From positions 151,802 to 215,801 of the forward strand of contig JAGFNW010000014.1 in NCBI GenBank assembly GCA_017592665.1: DNA of 64,000 nt. The letters run 5' to 3'. The position numbers and the translations under genes were made by a program. The notes beneath the pieces were generated by a model. The model did no database searches. It was not told the origin of the DNA and saw only the letters and a list, made by a program, of their open reading frames with translations. The stretch is from Streptosporangiaceae bacterium NEAU-GS5 (GTDB lineage: Bacteria > Actinomycetota > Actinomycetes > Streptosporangiales > Streptosporangiaceae). This document shows, piece after piece, positions 26,455 to 34,448 of the stretch (within the stretch, counting starts at the first letter, position 1; each line of letters begins with the position of its first letter).

Positions 26455-27678
26455 TCAGAAGTTGCTGTAGGTGGCGTTGAACGACGTGCCGGTGGACACC
26501 GTGCACGAGACCTTGACGTCGCCGTTCAGCCGGCAGTAGTCGGCCAGGCCGTCGCCGTTGAAGTCGGCCCAGTAGGCCGTGCCGCCGTCGCCGACCTTGG
26601 AGATGGTGTCGCCGAAGCCGGTGCCGACGCCGGGGGTGGACAGTGTGCAGGTGCCCGTGCCCCAGATGTCGCGGCAGAAGTCGTCGGTGTGGTCGCCGTT
26701 GACGTCGGCCCAGGCGCCCGTCGCGCCGCCCGAGTTGAGGACGGTCGAGGTCACGGTGTCGCCGAACGCCGCCCCGACGGACACGGTGCACCGCGCCTTG
26801 GCGAACTGCGAGTCGCCGACCACGCGGCAGTAGTCGGCCCGGCCGTCGCCGTTGTGGTCGCCCCACTGCCGGGTGTTGCCGTAGCCCGCGTCCATGGCCC
26901 CCGACGTGAACGTGCGCCCGAAGCCGGTGCCGTTGGACAGGGTGCACTGCACGCTGTTGGTCCAGAACCCTATGATCCGGCAGTAGTCGGCCTTGCCGTC
27001 GCCGTTGACGTCGACCCAGGATCGGCCCTCGTCGTAGCCCGGGTCGATCGAGGGAGACTGGATCGTGTAGTCCCAGCCGTCGCCGGTCGAGATGGTGCAC
27101 TGCGCGTACTTGTTGCCGGTCGCGGCGCCGACGATGCGGCAGTAGTCGGCCTTGCCGTCGCCGTCGAAGTCGGCCCACGCGCGGCCGGCGTCCCAGCCCG
27201 CGTCGAGCGCGCCCGACGTGAACGTGGACCCGAAGTGATCGCGGCCCGAGACGGTGCACTGGAGCATCAAATTGGGCCAGTCGCCGACGATGCGGCAGTA
27301 GTCGGCCGCGTGGTCGCCGTTGAAGTCGGCCCAGCCGCGTCCGGAGAAGTATCCAGGATCACCCTGGAACGAGGGCCTGGTGCCGAACCCGGTGCCGGTC
27401 GACAGAGTGCAGCTGAGGACGCCCACACCATCGAGGCGGCAGCCGTCGGCCTTGCCGTCGCCGTTGAAGTCGACGAAGCCGTTGCTGCCCTGGATGCCGC
27501 GGAATCCGGGAACCGTGGCATGCGCGGGCTTGGCGGCGCCGGCGAAGATCAACATCAGGGTGGCCAGGATGATCGCCGCCGCCTGTCCGATGCGCCCTGA
27601 TCGGCGCGCCTGGTGGAGTGATGTGTCGTTGAGTCGCACGCCCGTGGCGCGCTGTAACCGTCCCGCGTCGAGACGCAT
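26455..27678 (-). CDS. Secreted FG-GAP/VCBS-like protein with Cys-paired repeats
   Basis: A 407-residue exported protein with a long signal-peptide region (hydrophobic AAAIILATLMLIFAGAA, cleavage after AHA near residue 54). The mature part is about eight repeats of 42-48 residues with the pattern DFNGDGKADYCRI followed about 15 residues later by CT(V/L/I)S and an F-G pair. DxNGDGxxD is the calcium-binding loop of FG-GAP/VCBS propellers. The regular pair of cysteines per repeat is unusual and could form a disulfide in every blade. No catalytic domain is present, so a surface-binding or scaffold role is likely. Confidence 0.82.
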   Translation of the reverse strand: MRLDAGRLQRATGVRLNDTSLHQARRSGRIGQAAAIILATLMLIFAGAAKPAHATVPGFRGIQGSNGFVDFNGDGKADGCRLDGVGVLSCTLSTGTGFGTRPSFQGDPGYFSGRGWADFNGDHAADYCRIVGDWPNLMLQCTVSGRDHFGSTFTSGALDAGWDAGRAWADFDGDGKADYCRIVGAATGNKYAQCTISTGDGWDYTIQSPSIDPGYDEGRSWVDVNGDGKADYCRIIGFWTNSVQCTLSNGTGFGRTFTSGAMDAGYGNTRQWGDHNGDGRADYCRVVGDSQFAKARCTVSVGAAFGDTVTSTVLNSGGATGAWADVNGDHTDDFCRDIWGTGTCTLSTPGVGTGFGDTISKVGDGGTAYWADFNGDGLADYCRLNGDVKVSCTVSTGTSFNATYSNF

Positions 27679-27904
27679 GACGGACCCCCTTCGTGTTCGG
27701 GTTTCAAAGAAGACTTGGTGGACTGGAGCACCACTGAGTAGATGCTAACTCTACTAGATAGAGTGACGCTACCCTCATTTGGGTGCTGGGGGTCGACCAG
27801 CCGGTGGGGCACGGCGGCCTACCTGCGTCCCTGTGTGTCTTTCGACATCGTTCACGCGGAATCCCCGGGCGTACTGTTGGGCATCAGCTCGACAGGGGAC
27901 CGCG
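27679..27904. other. Divergent intergenic region (FG-GAP-like / AraC)
   Basis: This 226-base region carries the promoters of the FG-GAP-like gene (leftward) and the AraC gene (rightward). It contains the inverted repeat listed separately. No gene is seen in it. Confidence 0.4.
27748..27764. promoter_or_regulatory. Inverted repeat ACTCTA-N5-TAGAGT
   Basis: A perfect 6-bp inverted repeat with a 5-bp spacer. TAGAGT on the minus strand also resembles a -10 element for the FG-GAP-like gene. Size and symmetry would suit a MarR or AraC operator, and both regulator types are adjacent; which protein binds is unknown. Confidence 0.4.
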
Positions 27905-28894
27905 ATGAGCACGTTGATTCGGACCCATGATGTCCCGGCCGCCGACCGCATCGACTTCACCAAGCACGCCATCGCCGCGACGTGGGTGCCCATGGACTGC
28001 CGCTCCGACTACGCGGCGGACTACTGGGGGGAGTTCCGGGTCAGCGGCCTCGGCCCGATGCAGGTGGCCGTGCTCGACGTCCTGCCCGTCACGGTGTCGC
28101 GCACTCCGGAGCTGATATCCCAGGCCGACCCCGACCTGATGAAAGTCCTGATGGTGTGCGGAGACGGCACGTCCGTGGTCGATCAGGGAGGCCGGCAGGC
28201 CCGGCTTCGCGGCGGCGAATTCGCCGTCTACGACACCCAGCGGCCCTACGAGGTCTCGGTCGGAGTGGGCACCGACGGGCCGACGCGGGTGATGACCTTC
28301 ATGTTCTCGCCGGCCCTGCTGCCGCTGTCCCCGAGCGGGCGCGGCCGGATCTCGGCCCTGCGCATTCCGGCCACGGCCGGCTTGGGCGACCTGACCTCCT
28401 TGCTTCTGCTTCAGCTGGCCCGCAACATCGACGACTACACCCCGGCCGAGGCCGCGCGCCTGTCGTCGGCCGCGCTCGAGGTGCTGGCGACCCGGCTGGC
28501 GCGGGAGCTCGATGTGCAGGATTGGGGCACGCCGGAGGCGCGCAGGCAGGCCCTCCTCACCACCGTGCAGGCCTTCATCCAGCAGCATCTCGGCGATCCC
28601 CGGCTGGCGCCGGGCGCGGTCGCGGCCGCACACCACATCTCGCTGCGGACGCTCCACCAGCTCTTCCACGACGAAGGGCTGACCGTGGCGGGCTATATCC
28701 GGCAGCGGCGCCTGGAGCGCTGCCGCCGCGACCTGTCCGACCCAGCACTGGACGCGCGGCCCGTCGCGGCCATCGCGGCGAAGTGGGGATTCTCCAGCGC
28801 GAGCGACTTCAGCCGCGCCTTCCGCGCCATACATGGGCTGCCGCCCTCGGAGTTCCGCAGGTTCGCACGCGTTGTGAAGGATTCTGCGCGCTAG
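27905..28894 (+). CDS. AraC family transcriptional regulator
   Basis: A 329-residue activator or repressor of the AraC family with an N-terminal AraC-binding-like domain (ligand or oligomer domain, residues about 20-190) and two C-terminal helix-turn-helix units. The HTH region includes GAVAAAHHISLRTLHQLFHDEG and PVAAIAAKWGFSSASDFSRAFR, with the family end GLPPSEFRR. The ATG at 27905 is preceded by AGGGGA with 5-base spacing and gives the usual family length. Targets are unknown; the divergent secreted-protein gene is a candidate. Confidence 0.92.
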   Translation: MSTLIRTHDVPAADRIDFTKHAIAATWVPMDCRSDYAADYWGEFRVSGLGPMQVAVLDVLPVTVSRTPELISQADPDLMKVLMVCGDGTSVVDQGGRQARLRGGEFAVYDTQRPYEVSVGVGTDGPTRVMTFMFSPALLPLSPSGRGRISALRIPATAGLGDLTSLLLLQLARNIDDYTPAEAARLSSAALEVLATRLARELDVQDWGTPEARRQALLTTVQAFIQQHLGDPRLAPGAVAAAHHISLRTLHQLFHDEGLTVAGYIRQRRLERCRRDLSDPALDARPVAAIAAKWGFSSASDFSRAFRAIHGLPPSEFRRFARVVKDSAR

Positions 28895-28960
28895 GCCAAC
28901 GACAGTCGGTGCCGTCGTCGCCGACTCTTGCTGAACGGGGAAGCGCGGGAGGCGATGGCG

Positions 28961-29779
28961 ATGACGTACCCCTTTGTAGACCGGGCCGCTGAGGACGAGC
29001 GCCTGGTGGCGCAGGGCCGGATCTTCGATCCGATCACCCGCGCGCTGCTGCTCCGGGCGGGGCTGGCGCCCGGCATGCGGGTGCTCGACCTCGGCAGCGG
29101 CGCGGGCAACGTGGCCCGGCTCGCCGCCGAACTGGTCGGGCCGCGCGGCGCCGTGGTCGGCGTCGAGCGTGATCCGGCCGCGATCGAGCTGGCCCGGCGG
29201 CGGACGGACGCGGCCAACGTCGAGTTCCTGCCCGGCGACGCGCAGACGCTCGACGGGATCGACGGGATCGACGGCGGGTTCGACGCCGTGATCGGGCGGC
29301 TGGTCCTGATGTATCTGCCGGATCCGGCGACGGCGCTGCGCCGGGCCGCCACGCTGCTCCGGCCCGGCGGGCTGATCTGCATGCACGAGGCCGACCTCGC
29401 CTACCTGCCCGCGAGTCCGATGACGCCGCTGTGGGGGCAGGCCCAGGCGTGGTTCCTGACGGCCCTGGAGAAGGCGGGCGTCGAACGACGCATGGGGCCA
29501 TCGTTGTTCACGGTGTTCCGCGCGGCCGGGCTGCCGGGGCCACGCCTGTCGATCGAGGCGTTCGCCGAAGGCGGGCCGGACGCCCCGGCTTGGGGCTGGG
29601 CCAACATCTTCGGGGCGGCCGTGCCGCTCATGGAGCGGCTGGGCGTGGCCACACGCGCCGAAGTCGACCCCGAGACGCTGGCCGGCCGTCTGCTGGCCGA
29701 CACCCTCGCCTACGACGGCTGCGTCATCGGCCCTCCGATGACCGGAGCCTGGACCACCTTGCCCACGGGCCATGAGTGA
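28961..29779 (+). CDS. Class I SAM-dependent methyltransferase
   Basis: A 272-residue methyltransferase. Motif I VLDLGSGAGNVARL, acidic motif VVGVERDP, and motif FDAVIGRLVLMYLPDP are visible, followed by LLRPGGLICMHEAD. I chose the ATG of MTYPF because GGGAGG lies 8 bases upstream; the ATG two codons earlier is too close to it. A 9-base duplication encodes DGIDGI at about residue 100. It overlaps the aminotransferase by 8 bases, so both may act on one small molecule. The substrate is unknown. Confidence 0.9.
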   Translation: MTYPFVDRAAEDERLVAQGRIFDPITRALLLRAGLAPGMRVLDLGSGAGNVARLAAELVGPRGAVVGVERDPAAIELARRRTDAANVEFLPGDAQTLDGIDGIDGGFDAVIGRLVLMYLPDPATALRRAATLLRPGGLICMHEADLAYLPASPMTPLWGQAQAWFLTALEKAGVERRMGPSLFTVFRAAGLPGPRLSIEAFAEGGPDAPAWGWANIFGAAVPLMERLGVATRAEVDPETLAGRLLADTLAYDGCVIGPPMTGAWTTLPTGHE

Positions 29780-31112
29780 CCGGTTCGACGTGCGGTCCGT
29801 CCGCGCGCACTTCGACTTCCCCGAGCTCGGGCGGCTGGTCCTGAACAACGCGGCCAGCACTCAGCCGCCGCGTGAGCTGCCCGCTCTGTACGCTTCGCTC
29901 GCCGGCGCGTACGAGAACGTCCACCGCGGGCAGTCCAGCGCCGCGCGCGAGACGACCGCGCTGTTCGAGGATTCCTACGACACGATCGCGCAGTTCATCG
30001 GGGCGCCGGGCCGCGACTGCCTCGCGCTGTACCGCAACACGACCGAGGCCATCAACGCGGTCATGTATTCGCTGCTCACCGAGTTTCGCGACGGCGACAA
30101 CGTCGTGACGACGATGATGGAGCACAACTCGAACTATGTCCCCTGGCACGCCATGTGCCGGCGGATCCTGCCCCGGCTGGGCCGGCGCGTGGACTATCGC
30201 CTGGCCCGATTCGACCCGCGCACCGGCGAGCTCGACCTGGATCACCTGGCGTCGCTGATCGACGCGCGCACCAAACTCGTCTGCTGCACCGGAGCCTCGA
30301 ACTTCCTCGGCGTCAAAACCCCGCTCGCCGCCGTCCGCGCCCTGGCCGACGCGAGCGGCTACCCGCAGCCGACCGGTGAGCGCCGCTCGTATCTGCTGGC
30401 CGACGGCGCTCAACTGGTGCCGGGATCGTACGTCGATGTGCGCGCCCTCGACGTCGACTACCTGGCCTTCTCCTTCCACAAGATGCTCGCCCCCTTCGGG
30501 GTGGGCGTGCTGTACGGCAAGGAGCACCTGCTCGCGTCGGCGCTGCCGTTCCTCTACGGCGGCGACATGATCGCTGAGGGCCGCGTCTTTCACGACCGGG
30601 TCGAATACGGCTCCCTGCCCTGGAAGTACGCGGCCGGGACGCCCAACATCCTCGGCACGATCGTCTCCGCACAGGCCCTCCGCCTCCTGCTGGACCTGGC
30701 GCTGACGCCGGACCAGCCGGTGTACTTCGGGACCGGCAAGCCCGTCGACGGCGTCACCGTGCAGGCCGCCATGGACCGCGTGTCCGCCTGGAACAGGCGG
30801 CTGACCGGCCGGGCGCTGGAGGGGCTGGGCGCGATCGGCGGGATCACGATCTACGGACCCCGCGACGCCGCGCGCCGCACCTCGCTTGTCGCCTTCAACC
30901 TCGCCGGACGCGATCCCTTCGGCGTGGCCGAAGCCCTGAATCTCGTCGGCGTCGAGGCGCGCGCCGGCTGCCACTGCGCCACGCTCGCCCACCACGCCCT
31001 CGAGCTGACGCCGGCCGCGAGCTGCCGCCTCAGCTTCTACCTCTACAACACCGAGGAAGAAATCGACCTGGCCCTCGACGCCCTGTCCGCCATCGCGGCA
31101 GGCCCCGCCTAA
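29772..31112 (+). CDS. PLP-dependent class V aminotransferase (cysteine desulfurase-like)
   Basis: A 446-residue fold-type I PLP enzyme. Seen: LNNAASTQPP at the N-terminus, a TTEAINAVMYS phosphate-binding loop, EHNSNYVPWH, DGAQLVPGSYVDV with the cofactor Asp and Gln, and the Schiff-base Lys in FSFHKMLAPFG. A Cys-rich segment EARAGCHCATLAHH near residue 395 matches the active-site Cys position of SufS-like cysteine desulfurases. Isc/Suf partners are absent, so a specialised desulfurase, lyase or epimerase is equally possible. It is coupled to the methyltransferase by an 8-base overlap. Confidence 0.88.
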   Translation: MSDRFDVRSVRAHFDFPELGRLVLNNAASTQPPRELPALYASLAGAYENVHRGQSSAARETTALFEDSYDTIAQFIGAPGRDCLALYRNTTEAINAVMYSLLTEFRDGDNVVTTMMEHNSNYVPWHAMCRRILPRLGRRVDYRLARFDPRTGELDLDHLASLIDARTKLVCCTGASNFLGVKTPLAAVRALADASGYPQPTGERRSYLLADGAQLVPGSYVDVRALDVDYLAFSFHKMLAPFGVGVLYGKEHLLASALPFLYGGDMIAEGRVFHDRVEYGSLPWKYAAGTPNILGTIVSAQALRLLLDLALTPDQPVYFGTGKPVDGVTVQAAMDRVSAWNRRLTGRALEGLGAIGGITIYGPRDAARRTSLVAFNLAGRDPFGVAEALNLVGVEARAGCHCATLAHHALELTPAASCRLSFYLYNTEEEIDLALDALSAIAAGPA

Positions 31113-31318
31113 GGCGTCCCCAGTGCCCTGCCCAGATCCCCCTTGTCCTGTCCACGTCCCAGGGTCCTTGGGTCCCCAGGTCGCTGGCTGGGGTCGTTGG
31201 CGGGGCGTCGTCGACCAGCCTGGAAACGCTGCCCAGGTGTGCAGTCCCACCACAGCCGCACCGTTACTGTCAGCAGAGGTACTCTCGCCGGCCAGGTCCC
31301 GCCCGCGGCCTCGACTCC
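31113..31318. other. Intergenic gap, no gene seen
   Basis: It lies between the convergent aminotransferase and NLR genes. It has a G/C-rich inverted repeat, CCCCAG (31174-31179) and CTGGGG (31188-31193), that could be a weak terminator without a T-run. Confidence 0.3.
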
Positions 31319-33637
31319 TCACGAGGAATCGCCATCAGCCACGCGAGTCCAATAGGTGAGATTGGCCCGCGCGCTCAACGTTTCGGGATGCTCGGCCCCT
31401 GACACTCGCTCCCGGATGGGCATCAGCGCCGCGTACAGGTCCCGCGCCCCAATCGCATCCCCTGCCTGCCCGCTCCAGCGCGCCAGGTTGGCCCGCGCGG
31501 TCAACGTTTCGGGATGCTCGGCCCCTGACACTCGCTCCTGGATGGGCATCAGCGCCGCGTACTGGTCCCGCGCCTGGGCCGCGTCCCCCGCCTCCCCAAT
31601 CCAATAGGCCATGTTGGCCCGATCGGTCAACGTCTCGGGATGCTCGGCCCCTGACACTCGCTCCCGGATGGGCAGTAGCGCCGCGTACTGGTCCCGGGCC
31701 CCGACCGCATCCCCCGCCAGCCCGCTCCAGCGCGCCAGGTTGGCCCGCGCGGTCAACGTGGAGGGATGCTCGGCCCCTGACACCCGCTCGCGGATGGGCA
31801 GTAGCGCCGCGTACTGGTCCCGGGCCTCGACCGCATCCCCCGCCGCACCGCTCCAGAAGGCCAGGTTTGCCCGCGAGGTCAACGTGTCGGGATGCTCGAT
31901 CCCCAGCACCCGCTCGCGGATGGGCAGTAGCGCCGCGTACTGGTCCCGGGCCTCGACCGCATCCCCCGCCAGTCCGCTCCAAGAGGCCAGGTTTGCCCGC
32001 GAGGTCAACGTGTCGGGATGCTCGATCCCCAGCACCCGCTCGCGGATCGGCAGTAGCGCCGCGCACTGGTCCCGCGCTCTGGCAACATCCCCCGCCGCAC
32101 CGCTCCAGAAGGCCAGGTTGGCCCGTGAGGTCAACGTGTCGGGATGCTCGATCCCCAGCACCCGCTCCTGGATCGGCAGTAGCGCCGCGCACTGGTCCCG
32201 CGCTCTGGCAACATCCCCCGCCCGCCCGGTCAAGGATGCCAGCATGGCCTGTGCGGACAGCATGTCGGGATGCTCACTACCGAGCTGATCGCGCATAACT
32301 TGGACCCTTTGGCGTTGCAGGATCAGGCCGGTGGCGTAATCACCCGAACTATGCAAGTACTCGATGATCGCTCCCATCCCGGACCCAGCAAGATCCAGCA
32401 CCATCGAGGCATGCGCAGCCAGCGCCGCATACACCGGCCAGTTCTGGCGCCGGTCGGGATCCTCAGGCAGCACAGCGTCCAACAGCTCCGCAGCGGCCTG
32501 ACGCCACCCGGCGCGCTGCTCATCGGGGAGTTGATCGACAGTGACGGCTTGCACCAGCCGATGCATCGACACCCGCCCCTGTACCGGTTGGCTGACCAGG
32601 GAATAGCGACGCAGCGCCGCAATCGCCCGATCAGCCCGCAACGGATCACCCAGCACCGGCATCAGCACATCGGCGATCCCCTCATCATGAAGATCCGGAT
32701 CCTCCCCTGGGGCCGCGTTGAGCAATATCCCGACCGGGATGTCATCAGGGCCGTAGAAGGCCAGCAACCGCAGCACCGCGACCGCCGATGGATCACTTTG
32801 CTGAAGCCGCTGAAACGACAGGCTCCACGTGGTCGCCACTTGAGCGGCATACCCATCCGCGCCACCGTGCGCCAGCAATTCACCGCGCCGCGTCCGAAAC
32901 AACCCCACGTACTCCGCCAGCCGACGCCCGCTGTCGTGTAGATACGCCCCCGCCTGCTCCAGCGCCAGCGGCAACGTCCCCACCTCTTGGGCGATCTGCT
33001 CCGCCGCAGCCCGATCGCTGTCACCGGACCGGGCCAACAAGAACCCAGCCGCCACCTGGTGATCCAGCACCGGCACCGGCAACGCCTGACCCTTCGGCCA
33101 GTGCGCAGAACGCGAAGTGACCAGCACATGCCCCCGCCCCGCCGGAGGCAACACCTCCCGGACCGCGTCCACGTCAGCGGCGTTGTCCAACACCAGCAAC
33201 CACCGGTCCGGGCGAGCGGCTAGCGCCGCATGCACCTGATGCACCGGATTGGCCGCATCGACCACCTGCCGCACCCCGACCAGCGCCGCCAACTCGGTGA
33301 ACGCCGCCGACACCGACGCCGACACCGAACCCGGCACCGATGCCGATGCGCCGGCCGGGTCGTCCACGGTGATCTGCCAGATCACCCCATAATCGGCCTG
33401 GTAGCGATGCGCGTACTCCACTGCCACGCTGGTCTTGCCCACCCCGCCCAGCCCGCACAGCGCCACCACCACCGGCCTATCCCCACCATCCAGCAAGCGC
33501 GACCGGACCTCACCCAGCAGGTCCTCGCGGCCCACTAAGGTGACCGGACGCGGGAACAGTCGGACAGGGCGCGCAGGCACCACCGGCCGATCCTGATACA
33601 GCCGCCCTACCGCTACGGCGCCGCCATCGGCGTACAC
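31319..33637 (-). CDS. NLR-like NB-ARC ATPase with 42-residue TPR array
   Basis: A 772-residue signal-transduction ATPase of the STAND/NB-ARC class. Walker A GLGGVGKTS (62-70), Walker B WLLVLDN (146-152), sensor VLVTSRS (171-177) and a GLPLA-type TLPLALEQAG (221-230) are clear. A helical middle follows, then about eight TPR units from residue 480, of which six are near-identical 42-residue copies (pattern IRERVLGIEHPDTL..RANLAFWSG.AGDA..ARDQYAALLP). The N-terminus YADGGAVAVGRLYQ resembles a segment in the adjacent small protein. The GTG start has no ribosome site; a CTG 15 codons upstream overlaps the partner's stop (CTGA) and may be the true start. Inferred: a sensor triggering a cell-death or defence effector. 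Confidence 0.88.
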   Translation of the reverse strand: MYADGGAVAVGRLYQDRPVVPARPVRLFPRPVTLVGREDLLGEVRSRLLDGGDRPVVVALCGLGGVGKTSVAVEYAHRYQADYGVIWQITVDDPAGASASVPGSVSASVSAAFTELAALVGVRQVVDAANPVHQVHAALAARPDRWLLVLDNAADVDAVREVLPPAGRGHVLVTSRSAHWPKGQALPVPVLDHQVAAGFLLARSGDSDRAAAEQIAQEVGTLPLALEQAGAYLHDSGRRLAEYVGLFRTRRGELLAHGGADGYAAQVATTWSLSFQRLQQSDPSAVAVLRLLAFYGPDDIPVGILLNAAPGEDPDLHDEGIADVLMPVLGDPLRADRAIAALRRYSLVSQPVQGRVSMHRLVQAVTVDQLPDEQRAGWRQAAAELLDAVLPEDPDRRQNWPVYAALAAHASMVLDLAGSGMGAIIEYLHSSGDYATGLILQRQRVQVMRDQLGSEHPDMLSAQAMLASLTGRAGDVARARDQCAALLPIQERVLGIEHPDTLTSRANLAFWSGAAGDVARARDQCAALLPIRERVLGIEHPDTLTSRANLASWSGLAGDAVEARDQYAALLPIRERVLGIEHPDTLTSRANLAFWSGAAGDAVEARDQYAALLPIRERVSGAEHPSTLTARANLARWSGLAGDAVGARDQYAALLPIRERVSGAEHPETLTDRANMAYWIGEAGDAAQARDQYAALMPIQERVSGAEHPETLTARANLARWSGQAGDAIGARDLYAALMPIRERVSGAEHPETLSARANLTYWTRVADGDSS
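31326..32285 (-). repeat. 126-bp tandem repeats encoding TPR units
   Basis: Direct repeats with an exact 126-base period, traceable from the CACTCGCTC/CACCCGCTC block at 31403, 31529, 31655, 31781, 31907, 32033 and 32159. High DNA identity between copies points to recent duplication or gene conversion. Read on the minus strand each copy encodes one 42-residue TPR. Confidence 0.9.
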
Positions 33638-33678
33638 CGACTCTGCGGCCTGGATCGTCGGCCTGCTACCGGGACCGG

Positions 33679-34140
33679 TCAGGCCGACGCCGGACCCGGC
33701 GGGGGAGGGTTTCCGGTCGACACCCCACCATGGATCACCCCACCGGCAACCCCGTGACCCTCCGCATGCACGTTCACATCACGGCCCGCCGCGACGGAAT
33801 GATCTGACGCCGTCACCCCCGCAGTCGGGTCAGCCGCCTGCAACGCGGTCACCAGCTCCTCCAGCCGAGCGGCGAAACCCTGATCGCTCTCGGCCTCATC
33901 GGCGATCGCCAGCTCGACTCGTTCAATCGTGCGGGCGCTCACCTCGCCCGCCCCGGCTTCCTGCTCCAACTTCGCCAGCGCACGGTCCTGCCCGAGTTTG
34001 CCGCCGATCAGCTCATGCAGCCGATCCATCCCCGCATCCAGCGTCCGATCCACCTCGGCATCGGCCCGACCGGCCACCCGCCGCGCCTTGCGGACGAGAT
34101 ACGCCACCGCGTACCCCGCCAGCAACTCCAACCCCATCAT
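33679..34140 (-). CDS. Small membrane/helical protein, putative NLR effector
   Basis: Family not recognised. From the ATG at 34140 (AGGGGG upstream) the protein has 153 residues; an upstream TTG at 34239 would add 33 mostly hydrophobic residues. Parts: one hydrophobic helix LELLAGYAVAYLV, a basic patch RKARR, a predicted helical bundle (about 25-103), and a Gly/Val/His-rich tail SVAAGRDVNVHAEGHGVAGG then PPPPGP. Residues 123-137 of the tail match the N-terminus of the NB-ARC protein encoded 41 bases downstream. Known of such pairs: the effector carries a C-terminal amyloid motif copied at the NLR N-terminus. A membrane-acting cell-death effector is therefore inferred. Confidence 0.65.
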   Translation of the reverse strand: MMGLELLAGYAVAYLVRKARRVAGRADAEVDRTLDAGMDRLHELIGGKLGQDRALAKLEQEAGAGEVSARTIERVELAIADEAESDQGFAARLEELVTALQAADPTAGVTASDHSVAAGRDVNVHAEGHGVAGGVIHGGVSTGNPPPPGPASA

Positions 34141-34448
34141 GCGCGCCACCCCCTCACCCGTAGCGACCACTGCCGCACACGTAAGCGTCACGCATAACCA
34201 CAGACCCAACACAGCGTGTGCGCAATCGTTACAACCCAATCACTCGGAGGAGCTCCGAACTCTGGGGGAGACCATCCTGTCTGCTGTAGGCAGAGGTGCG
34301 CGAGATGAGCGGGGGGCATCCGGCCGCCGCGCCGTGCATGGCGGTTCGGTCCGGCAAACGATGCAGCGACTCGCCGACGATCCGGCGAGCCGTGCCGTGT
34401 CCGCGTAGTGGTCGCGCGGGGCTGGGCTGGGGAGGTTTCGGAGCAGGG
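34141..34448. other. Intergenic region upstream of NLR module
   Basis: This 308-base region lies between the small NLR-partner protein and the convergent-side methyltransferase stop. It holds the putative promoter of the two-gene NLR module and the palindrome listed separately. Short open frames here lack ribosome sites and codon bias, so I see no gene. Confidence 0.4.
34244..34258. promoter_or_regulatory. Palindrome TCGGAG-GAG-CTCCGA
   Basis: A perfect 6-bp inverted repeat with a 3-bp spacer, about 104 bases upstream of the small NLR-partner start. It could be an operator for the NLR module. No matching regulator gene is adjacent. Confidence 0.35.

Noticed and set aside
31326..32285. CRISPR-like array
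   Set aside because: The periodic DNA is a 126-base coding repeat in frame, encoding TPR units, with no unique spacers.
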